NCBI GenBank assembly: GCA_002279765.1
Contig: NCCR01000073.1
Span: forward strand, 1-42,695
Direction: 5' to 3'
DNA: 42,695 nt
From: Verrucomicrobia bacterium 12-59-8
GTDB lineage: Bacteria; Verrucomicrobiota; Verrucomicrobiae; Verrucomicrobiales; Verrucomicrobiaceae
In this document: positions 32,435 through 39,842 of the stretch, one piece after another
Numbering within the stretch: the first letter of the stretch is position 1
How the letters are laid out: the number at the start of each line of letters is the position of its first letter
Notes under the pieces: model-generated
The model's database searches: none
The model's input: only the letters and a program-made list of their open reading frames with translations
Told to the model about the DNA's origin: nothing
Position numbers and translations under genes: made by a program

Positions 32435-32791
32435 ATGAATCCGCCCGACGAAATACGCATCTCCGCGCTGCGCCTGACCACGTACATCGGTGTTCCCGAG
32501 GAGGAACGTGCCGCCAGCCAGGTGCTGGAGGCCGACATCAATTTGAGGATCGCTCAAAGGTTCGAGGCGATGAACGATGACATCGCCGCCACGATCGACT
32601 ACGCCACAGTCGCCGCACGGCTCCAGGAACTTGCCGCCGCACGACCGCGCCGGTTGATCGAAACCCTCGTCGCCGAAATGGCGGCCTGTATGATGGAGGA
32701 ATTCCAGGCCGTGGGGGTCAGCATTGAGCTGCGCAAACACATTCTGCCCGGCACCGACCATGTGGCCGTGCGCCTGGAACGCGGGAAATGA
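32435..32791 (+). CDS. folB: Dihydroneopterin aldolase FolB
   Basis: A 118-aa enzyme of the folate pathway that splits 7,8-dihydroneopterin into 6-hydroxymethyl-dihydropterin and glycolaldehyde. Typical sequence is present: IRISALRLTTYIGVPEEER with the conserved Glu, TIDYATVAARL with the Tyr, RRLIETLVAEMA with the substrate-anchoring Glu, and IELRKHILPGTDHVAVRLER with the catalytic Lys. The ATG at 32435 gives the family N-terminus; the TTG at 32417 overlaps the preceding gene. The gene sits 7 bp behind the HAD-Nudix fusion, so coupled expression is expected. Confidence 0.93.
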   Translation: MNPPDEIRISALRLTTYIGVPEEERAASQVLEADINLRIAQRFEAMNDDIAATIDYATVAARLQELAAARPRRLIETLVAEMAACMMEEFQAVGVSIELRKHILPGTDHVAVRLERGK

Positions 32792-32888
32792 ACGGAAAGG
32801 AGGTAGCGGAGTCCAAGACTTCGATCTTGCCAGCTAGAGCCACCCCGCCTAGTATCGTGGCCCGTAAGGAATTCAATTCTGCCAAACA

Positions 32889-33203
32889 ATGACATCTCTG
32901 CGCCTGCTTTTTGCCGCTCTGCTTGCTTCGACTCTATTGATCTCATGCAAATCTTTAGAACACGTTGATTCAAAGTATCCCACCGTTTCCCAGCAGGATG
33001 CGTATGATTTGAGCTGGGGATTGGCACCGCGCAAAGCGCGCGGAAATCCGAAGATGCGCTATCAATACAATTCCCGTGCCGAGCAGGCTGCGCCGATGAG
33101 TCTGGAGCCTTCAGCACCTGCCCCCGCTCCGGTCCTGGCACCCGCGCCTGCGGCCAGCAGCGCCCCGAGCAGCCCCGCCCCCATCCCAGCCACTTTGCGC
33201 TAG
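32889..33203 (+). CDS. Small putative lipoprotein with Pro/Ala-rich tail
   Basis: A 104-aa protein with a lipoprotein signal (MTSLRLLFAALLASTLLISC, Cys20). A short mature part (DLSWGLAPRKARGNPKMRYQYN) is followed by a disordered tail of Pro, Ala and Ser that could span the periplasm. It precedes the cyclophilin gene by 7 bp and is likely in the same operon. No known function. Confidence 0.7.
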   Translation: MTSLRLLFAALLASTLLISCKSLEHVDSKYPTVSQQDAYDLSWGLAPRKARGNPKMRYQYNSRAEQAAPMSLEPSAPAPAPVLAPAPAASSAPSSPAPIPATLR

Positions 33204-33210
33204 CCGCAGC

Positions 33211-34171
33211 ATGTTTTCTTTAACCGCACGCCACGTGAAGACCCCGCTTTTGACCTGTCTGCTGGCCTTTGGCTGCCATGCTGCATTGACCGCCCAGCAG
33301 TTGAAGGCTCCGGACTCACTCCGGCCCGGTATGGCCCCGGTGGTGGCTCCCACAGTCAAAACTCAATCCACGGAAGAGATCGACAAACTGGCTGATGAAG
33401 CGCAGAAGTCGCTGTTTCAATCCGTGGACAAGGCTGGCGGCGGCGCTGCCGGCTCCAATGGGGCCACTGAGCGCGCTTCGTCCAACCCCTACCCATCATC
33501 CAGCCCGGTGCGTCTGCCAGCACAGCGCATGGAAGACCCTTCGCTAAGACTCGGTGCGCAAGATTGCGGTCATGGAGGTGGCTTTTGGCGGCTCCCGTGA
33601 AACGGTCATGATTGAGCTGTTTCCGAATGATGCCCCGCAGACGGTGAACAACTTCATTGACCACTGTGACAGTGGCTTCTACAACGGTCTGGCCTTCCAC
33701 CGTGCCATTGAAGGCTTTCTGGTGCAGACGGGTGATCCGCTGACCTCCGATGAGTCCGCCCGCATCAAGTGGGGCACAGGTGGCGAGGACAAGACGATCC
33801 CTGCCGAGATCAAACTGCCGCACCGCGTTGGTGCCGTGGCCATGGCGCGTCGTTCGGACAAGGTCAATCCTGAGCGCCGCTCGAATGGCTCGCAGTTTTA
33901 CGTGACCTTGGGCCATTACGGCGCTCTTGAAGGCAAGTACAGCGTCTTTGGCCAAGTGGTGTCCGGCCTGGAGACCATCAAGCGCATCTCCATCATGCCG
34001 GTGGATGCCAACGACTGCCCGGTGGCGCGCATCGAAATCAAGTCCATCAAAGTCATCACTCAGAAGGGGCCCATGCAAGTGCCCTCAATGTCTTCCAGCG
34101 AAGGTCTGCGCTACATCAAGCCAGATGCTGCGCGCAGCATTCTGGGACGCTTCTTCCACCACGTGTGGTAA
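33211..34171 (+). pseudogene. Secreted cyclophilin-type peptidyl-prolyl isomerase, frameshifted
   Basis: The first frame encodes a signal peptide (MFSLTARHVKTPLLTCLLAFG) and a linker ending RLPAQRMEDPS. The second frame encodes a cyclophilin from VRKIAVMEVAFGGSRETVMIELFP through FYNGLAFHRAIEGFLVQTGDP (catalytic Arg) and RRSNGSQFYVTLGHYGALEGKYSVFGQV. The first cyclophilin strand begins before the nearest ATG (33572) of the second frame, so two independent genes are unlikely. The junction CCT-TCG-CTAAGACTCG-GTG needs one base removed or two added. Inserting a G at two sites would give PSAKDSVRK. Intact, it would be a periplasmic protein-folding enzyme of about 320 aa. A stand-alone cytoplasmic cyclophilin starting at 33554 or 33572 remains possible. 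Confidence 0.75.
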
Positions 34172-34199
34172 GGTCGGGTGGACGTGAAACCACGCCGCA

Positions 34200-35729
34200 T
34201 CACTTTGCTGGTAGCTCAAAACAGACTGCTTCGCGGTCATTGCGCACCAGCAGCCAGCGCCCGGCCAGCGTCGGCGGGTTCCACGTCTTGCTCGTCAATG
34301 CTTCCAGCCGTGACACTTCCTCCAGCTTTTCAGGGTTGGCTTTGACCAGCGCAACGAAGCCCTTCTCCGCCTGCACCAGCATCAGGTTCTCCCCCAGGCG
34401 TATCTGCTGGCCGAAACCGTAGCGCCCTTCGCGCCAGCCGCGCTCACCGGTGGCTAGGTCCACGCAGCAGAGCGTGCCTTCATCCAAGGCGTAGGCATGG
34501 GTGCCGAAGACGCTGGCGCTGCTGAACTTCGTGCGCGGAGCACTGGCGGCCCAGACGGATGACACGGTCATCATGCCGTCGTTGGCTGCTTTGATTTCCA
34601 GCAGGTTGCTCTTCAAACCGTAGCTGGTGGTGATCAAAATGCGGTCCGGTGTCACCTGGACCGGCTGGCACACTTTGGGAAACATGCCCGGCCAGTCAAA
34701 CTTCCACAGCACGGTGCCGATGGCGGGATCATGCCCGGTCACGGAGTTGTTGTTCACGCTCAGGATCTGCTCTCGCCCGGCCAGCGTCATCAGCACGGGG
34801 GAGCTGTAGCTGCCGCCATCATCTCCCGCTTTCCAAAGGAATTGTCCATCACTGCGCCGGTAGGCGATGAGGGATGCGCCGTCCTCACCACCGCTGCAGA
34901 CGACGTTTTCCACCACGATCAAGGGCGCGGAACTCTTGCCCCACTGCGGACTTTTGGTCGCGCCGCCGTCCTTCAGCACCTCTTTGCTCCAGAGGACTTT
35001 CCCGGAGGCCAGGTCCAGGCAGTTGAGCAGTCCTTTGGAGCCCATGGTGAAAACCATGTTCCGCGCCACATCCACCGTCGGGGTGGAGCGCGGGCCAATG
35101 CCGCCCATCGCCTCATCAAAACGAACTTCGTCGGCATGCGACCACAGCAGCTTGCCGGTGGCGATGTCATAGCAGGTCACGTACTCTTCCGCGCCCCGCT
35201 GCTCCTGCGTGAGCGCCCGGCCGCCTGCTACGGCAAAGCCCGCCCAGCCATCGCCCACCTGGATGCGCCAGACTTCGCGTGGCGGGTGTGCCTTCCAGTC
35301 GGTCTGCCAGTCAGGTTCCGGCAGTACGCCATCTCCTATGGCACCGAGGAAGCGCGGCATGTCTGCCACTCCAGGTGGAGTGGGGGATGGAACTGCGGCG
35401 GCGTCTGTACCGCTGCGGAGTGTCGGCAGCGCCTCCGGCTGCAGCCAGCGCCAGGTCAGACTCGGAAAGGCCGAGCCGTCAGCGGAGCCGTCGTAGCGGA
35501 TCAGATACTTAAACGCGGCCATGACGGCCATGACACCCAGGATAAACAGGCCCAGTCTCTTGAGCCGTACCCCGCGCCGGTGCAGCGCCCACCAGAGTCC
35601 AAAGAGGATCAGCCACAGCGGGATGAGAATCATGAGAGCGCCTGAGCGAAAGACGTGATCTGTGGCCCAGAGCCAGGCCAGCAATCCGCCAAACAGCAGG
35701 GTGAGAAAAAGAGGGAATTTGGGGATCAT
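34200..35729 (-). CDS. Membrane-anchored PQQ-like beta-propeller protein
   Basis: A 509-aa protein with three N-terminal membrane segments (FPLFLTLLFGGLLAWLWA, ALMILIPLWLILFGLWWAL, LGLFILGVMAVMAAF), a linker rich in Pro and Ala, then a PQQ/WD40-type propeller from about residue 150. Blade motifs include CYDIATGKLLWSHADEV, LDLASGKVLWSKEVLKD, YRRSDGQFLWKAGDDG and VDLATGERGWREGRYG. The organisation resembles the membrane-bound quinoprotein dehydrogenase layout, but the catalytic and calcium-binding residues were not identified, so no enzymatic role is claimed. It converges on the cyclophilin gene. Confidence 0.88.
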   Translation of the reverse strand: MIPKFPLFLTLLFGGLLAWLWATDHVFRSGALMILIPLWLILFGLWWALHRRGVRLKRLGLFILGVMAVMAAFKYLIRYDGSADGSAFPSLTWRWLQPEALPTLRSGTDAAAVPSPTPPGVADMPRFLGAIGDGVLPEPDWQTDWKAHPPREVWRIQVGDGWAGFAVAGGRALTQEQRGAEEYVTCYDIATGKLLWSHADEVRFDEAMGGIGPRSTPTVDVARNMVFTMGSKGLLNCLDLASGKVLWSKEVLKDGGATKSPQWGKSSAPLIVVENVVCSGGEDGASLIAYRRSDGQFLWKAGDDGGSYSSPVLMTLAGREQILSVNNNSVTGHDPAIGTVLWKFDWPGMFPKVCQPVQVTPDRILITTSYGLKSNLLEIKAANDGMMTVSSVWAASAPRTKFSSASVFGTHAYALDEGTLCCVDLATGERGWREGRYGFGQQIRLGENLMLVQAEKGFVALVKANPEKLEEVSRLEALTSKTWNPPTLAGRWLLVRNDREAVCFELPAK

Positions 35730-35831
35730 GGGAGTGGGGTTCGCGTCTTTTTACGTCTGTCGCAGGGCAAAGGAAATGGCTGGCGTTATTTTGGCGTATG
35801 TCTCATCCTCCGCCAGTTCCCACCAACCCTC

Positions 35832-36830
35832 ATGAAACAGTTTCTCCTCTCTTTGCTTGCTGCGTCCAGCCTGATGGCCGCCGATCACGTCGTTTATGAA
35901 CCCTCCGGCACGGCCAAAGGAAAGCACATCGTGCTCCTGTCCGGCGACGAGGAGTACCGCAGCGAGGAGTCCATGCCCATGCTTGGCAATATCCTCAGCC
36001 AGCATCACGGCTTCAAATGCACGGTGCTCTTCAGCCTCGGTGCCGATGGCACGATCGTACCCACCAACGGTGCCAGCCTGAGCCATCCTGAGGCGCTGGA
36101 TTCCGCCGATGCCATCGTCATGCTGTTGCGCTTCCGCCACTGGGACGAGGCCACCACCCAGAAATTCGCGGCTGCCGTGAATCGCGGCGTGCCGATCATC
36201 GCCCTGCGCACCAGCACGCATGCGTTTGGCGGCTACGCCAAGGACAGCCCGTTCGCGGCGTGGAACTGGAACAATGCAACGGGCGGCTGGGGCAAAAAAT
36301 TCCTCGGCGAGACCTGGGTCAGCCACTGGGGCAAGCACAAGTTTGAAGCCACCAAGGGCGTCATCGAAGCCGCAAACGCAAATCACCCCGTGCTGCGCAG
36401 CGTGAGCGATCTCTTTGCCAACACCGACGTCTATGAAGCCGCTCCGCCCGCCGACTCTATCATTCTGGTTCGTGGTCAGATCCTGCAAGGCATGACTCCC
36501 GACACACCTCCGGCCAGCTACACGAAGGCCACCGCCGCCAAGGTCGAGCAGGAGGTGAACACGCCCATGATGCCCATCGCCTGGCTCCGCGTGGTGAAGA
36601 ATGATGCCGGCACCGAAAACAAAATCCTCGCCACCACCATGGGTGCCGCCACCGACCTCACCAACGAAGGCCTGCGCCGCCTCGTCGTGAATGGCGTCTT
36701 CTGGGGCCTCGGACTCGATGTGCCCGAGAAAGCAGATGTGAGCATCGTCGGTGAATACAAGCCCACGATGTACGGCTTCGGCGAATTCCAAAAGGGATTG
36801 AAGCCGGATGGGTTTGAGCTGGTGAAGTAA
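35832..36830 (+). CDS. Secreted ThuA-like domain protein
   Basis: A 332-aa protein beginning at the ATG at 35832 with a signal peptide (MKQFLLSLLAASSLMA). The mature part has the ThuA-like, glutamine-amidotransferase-like fold: KHIVLLSGDEEYRSEESMPML, LDSADAIVMLLRFRHWDE, GVPIIALRTSTHAF, and later HPVLRSVSDLFANTDVYEA and MPIAWLRVVKN. No catalytic Cys is present at the usual elbow (ALRTSTHAF), as is normal for this family. These proteins are abundant in Planctomycetes and Verrucomicrobia and are linked to sugar metabolism. The upstream frame to 35655 is antisense to the propeller gene and was not used. Confidence 0.87.
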   Translation: MKQFLLSLLAASSLMAADHVVYEPSGTAKGKHIVLLSGDEEYRSEESMPMLGNILSQHHGFKCTVLFSLGADGTIVPTNGASLSHPEALDSADAIVMLLRFRHWDEATTQKFAAAVNRGVPIIALRTSTHAFGGYAKDSPFAAWNWNNATGGWGKKFLGETWVSHWGKHKFEATKGVIEAANANHPVLRSVSDLFANTDVYEAAPPADSIILVRGQILQGMTPDTPPASYTKATAAKVEQEVNTPMMPIAWLRVVKNDAGTENKILATTMGAATDLTNEGLRRLVVNGVFWGLGLDVPEKADVSIVGEYKPTMYGFGEFQKGLKPDGFELVK

Positions 36831-36860
36831 GGCCCAGCGTTTTTTGGAGTGCGGCTGCGG

Positions 36861-36980
36861 GAGCTGCCGCTTTCGAGCGTCTCGTGGCATACGTGAGATG
36901 ACCAGTCTGCGAAAAATCACCGGCTGCTGCTTTCGAGTGTCTCGTGGCCTTCTTTAGCCGACCGGCCTGCGAAAGCGGTG
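36861..36980. repeat. 60-bp tandem repeat, two copies
   Basis: Two diverged copies (36861-36920 and 36921-36980) are in exact 60-bp register, sharing GGCTGCTGCTTTCGAG-type sequence, TCTCGTGGC, GACC and CTGCGAAA. They lie in the non-coding gap between the convergent ThuA and solute-binding protein genes. An antisense open frame across them gives a 20-residue repeat (ATRHSKAAA, ATRRSKAAA), which is a by-product of the register. Confidence 0.8.
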
Positions 36981-37035
36981 GCTGCGTTCGTGCCTCACTG
37001 CGCAACCGCAGTCCAAAAGGGCTGCGTGCGCTATG

Positions 37036-37763
37036 TCACTTCAGCTCAAACACAAACGGCAGACCCTGCGCGTTCATCATGGCTTTCTCCTTGGCCATGA
37101 AGCGTTCGGCCAGTTGGGTGAAACTGCCGTCGCTGTGCATGCGGGCGAGGACTTCGTTGACCTGGGTCTTCAATTTGTCATTGCCTTGCTTCAAGCCGAT
37201 GGCCCAGACTTCTTCGCGCAGCGGGGCGAGCAGGGCGCGCGTCTTCTCGGCGTACTTGGCCTGGTAGTTCATGATCGAGAGCTGGTCGTAAATCCACGCA
37301 TCGACGCTGGCGTTGACCACTTCCAATTCTCACGCACCCAGCTTTCTCCCGTGGTGCCAAGGCGTACGACGATTTTGCGGCCCGGTGTTTTCAGATCGGC
37401 GGCGCTCTGAACGGTGGAGTCTTTGGCGGCTAGAACCGCGAGGCCCGTCTTCACATAAGGTTCGGAAAAGTCGATGGATTTGCGCCGCTCCGGCGTGGCG
37501 GTCATCGCCGAAAGCACGAGGTCGATGGAGCCGGTGCGTAGCGCGGTGATGAGGCCGTCGAAGTTGATGTTGCGGAATTCCACCTCGCGTCCAAGCGCCT
37601 TGCCGATCTCACGTCCCACCTCGATGTCCACACCGGTGATCTGGCCTGTGGCATCGACGAACTCAAAGGGCGGGTAGGTGGCGTCGGTGCCGATGATGAG
37701 CTTGTTGCTGCGTGAGCAGGCGCAGAGCGTGAGAAGCAGGGTGAGGGCGAGGTATCGAAGCAT
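37036..37763 (-). pseudogene. Amino-acid-type periplasmic solute-binding protein (family 3), internal deletion and frameshift
   Basis: The start is a lipoprotein signal (MLRYLALTLLLTLCAC). Domain 1 is normal: IIGTDATYPPFEFVD, TGVDIEVGREIGKAL, TPERRKSIDFSEPYVKTGL. After LGTTGESWVREN the frame is lost and resumes two bases later as EVVNASVDAWIYDQLSIMNYQ, ending QGLPFVFELK. Family members have about 17 more residues between these points, including the start of domain-2 strands. Total length mod 3 fits a loss of about 52 bp. As sequenced it cannot fold normally. It lies 8 bp behind nadE on the same strand; no ABC transporter permease or ATPase is nearby. Confidence 0.8.
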
Positions 37764-37771
37764 AGGATCAA

Positions 37772-39724
37772 TCAGGAGTTCAAATCACTGGCGTAGTCAC
37801 TAGGCATGCGCCAGTCGCCACGCGGAGAGAGAGCGACGGAGCCGACCTTGGGGCCGTCGGGTACGCTGGAGCGCTTGAACTGGTTTTGGGCGAAACGTTT
37901 GAAGAAGAGCGCGAGCCATTTGGCGATGGTTTCATCATCGTATTTGCCCGCAAAGGCCTGCGCGGCCAGCCAGCGGATTTTTTCGGCATTGTTGCCATGC
38001 CGCACGAAGTGAAACAGGAAGAAGTCATGCAACTCATACGGCCCGATGGTGTCCTCGGTCTTCTGCTGCAGCGATTCATCCGCTGCGAGCGGCAGCAGTT
38101 CGGGCGTGATCGGCGTGTCGGCGATGTCCAGCAGGATGGCACCTGCTTTGTCGGCGAAGGGGCCGGCGGCGCACCACTCGATGAGGTAGCGCACCAGCGT
38201 CTTCGGCACGCCGGAGTTCACGTGATACATCGACATGTGGTCGCCATTGAAAGTACACCAGCCCAGCGCGGCTTCGGAGAGATCGCCGGTGCCGACGACG
38301 ATGCCGCCGGTCTTGTTGGCGAGGTCCATGAGGATCTGCGTGCGCTCGCGAGCCTGTGAGTTCTCGTAAGTCGCATCGTGCTGAGTCTCTGAATGACCGA
38401 TGTCGGCAAAGTGCTGATGCACGGCGTCGTTGATGGAAATCGTGCGCAGCTCAATGTTCAGCGCCTCGGCGAGCTGTTCGGCATTGCCCTTCGTGCGCGA
38501 GGTGGTGCCGAATCCCGGCATCGTGACCGTCAGCGCGGCGGTCATCGGCATGCCCGCACGTTTCAAGGCCTCCAGCATGACCAGCAGCGCGAGGGTGGAG
38601 TCGAGCCCGCCGGAGAGACCGAGCACCGCAGTTTTGGCGCGTGCTTGTTTCAATCTACGGGCGAGCCCCGTGGACTGAATGGCGAAAATTTCCTCGCACA
38701 CCGCCGCACGATCCACTTTGGCAGAGGGCACAAAAGGATGCGCTGAAATGCTACGCAGAAGTGTGTCAGCGCCACCGAGGGCCGCGCCGAGACTGAAAGC
38801 GACGCGGCGGAAGCCGATGCTGCCTGCTTCATCGCGGAACGCGGAACTCTTCAGCCGGTCATGCGCCAGATGTTGCAGATCGACATCGGTGATCACGGCG
38901 CGTGTCTCGAAGGAGAAGCGTTCCGTTTCACCGAGAAGGATGCCATTTTCAGCCACGATGCCGTGCCCCGAATAAACCACGTCCGTGGTCGATTCACCCG
39001 CACCTGCTCCGGCATAGACATACGCCGCAAGGCAGCGTGCCGACTGCTGCGCCACGAGATGACGGCGGTAGGGAGCCTTGCCGAGAACTTCCGTGCTGGC
39101 TGATGGATTGGCCAGCAGCGTGGCTCCGGCGAGCGAGAGCTGGCAGGAGGGTGGGATCACCGTCCACAAGTCCTCGCAGATTTCGACGCCAAGCACGAAG
39201 CCCGGCACATCCAGCACCTCAAACAGCAGCTCCGCACCGATGGCGACATCCTGGTCGTTCAAGCGTAGCGTGGAAACGTTCAGTGTGTGCGCGGGCGAGA
39301 ACCAGCGCCGTTCGTAGAACTCGGCCGAGTTGGGGAGGAAGGTCTTCGGCACCAGACCGAGCAGTCGGCCTTTGGCCAGCACCGCCGCCATGTTGTAGAG
39401 GCGGTCCTGTACCCGCAGCGGCAGGCCCACGACGATCACGCAGGGCAGATCTTTTGTTTCTTGCACCAGTACTGCCAGGCCTTTCACGCTCGCATCCAGC
39501 AGTGAGGTGGTGTGAAATAAATCCGCGCAGGAGTAGCCGGTGAGGCTCAGCTCCGGGAACACCACCAGTCGGCAGCCGCGCTGCGCCAGCGTGCGCGCTT
39601 CACGGGCGAGGATCGCGACATTTTTCGCGACATCTCCCAGCACCAGTTCCGGGGACACAGCGGCGACACGCACCAAGCCAAGTCGTTCGCGGGTGGAGGT
39701 CGGGGTGGGGGCTGCTTGCGGCAT
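37772..39724 (-). CDS. nadE: Glutamine-dependent NAD+ synthetase
   Basis: A 650-aa two-domain enzyme making NAD+ from nicotinic acid adenine dinucleotide. The N-terminal nitrilase-type glutaminase has the Glu-Lys-Cys set: VFPELSLTGYSC, PKTFLPN and GVEICEDLW. The C-terminal synthetase has the PP-loop VLGLSGGLDSTLALL and the later TGDLSEAALGWCTFNGDHMSMY and PITPELLPL segments. The length is normal for the bifunctional type, so glutamine can be the nitrogen donor without a separate glutaminase. The start is set at MPQAAPTPTS (39724); a start 5 residues earlier is possible. Confidence 0.96.
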   Translation of the reverse strand: MPQAAPTPTSTRERLGLVRVAAVSPELVLGDVAKNVAILAREARTLAQRGCRLVVFPELSLTGYSCADLFHTTSLLDASVKGLAVLVQETKDLPCVIVVGLPLRVQDRLYNMAAVLAKGRLLGLVPKTFLPNSAEFYERRWFSPAHTLNVSTLRLNDQDVAIGAELLFEVLDVPGFVLGVEICEDLWTVIPPSCQLSLAGATLLANPSASTEVLGKAPYRRHLVAQQSARCLAAYVYAGAGAGESTTDVVYSGHGIVAENGILLGETERFSFETRAVITDVDLQHLAHDRLKSSAFRDEAGSIGFRRVAFSLGAALGGADTLLRSISAHPFVPSAKVDRAAVCEEIFAIQSTGLARRLKQARAKTAVLGLSGGLDSTLALLVMLEALKRAGMPMTAALTVTMPGFGTTSRTKGNAEQLAEALNIELRTISINDAVHQHFADIGHSETQHDATYENSQARERTQILMDLANKTGGIVVGTGDLSEAALGWCTFNGDHMSMYHVNSGVPKTLVRYLIEWCAAGPFADKAGAILLDIADTPITPELLPLAADESLQQKTEDTIGPYELHDFFLFHFVRHGNNAEKIRWLAAQAFAGKYDDETIAKWLALFFKRFAQNQFKRSSVPDGPKVGSVALSPRGDWRMPSDYASDLNS

Positions 39725-39842
39725 GGGGGAACCTAGCACGCAGGGTTTGGGGTACGCGAGGATTTATGTGCCGGCTCAAGCGTCCGCTACGGGGCTTCTA
39801 CTTGAGGCTGCGCGTCCTTGTCCGGAGTTCTATCCGCATCCT

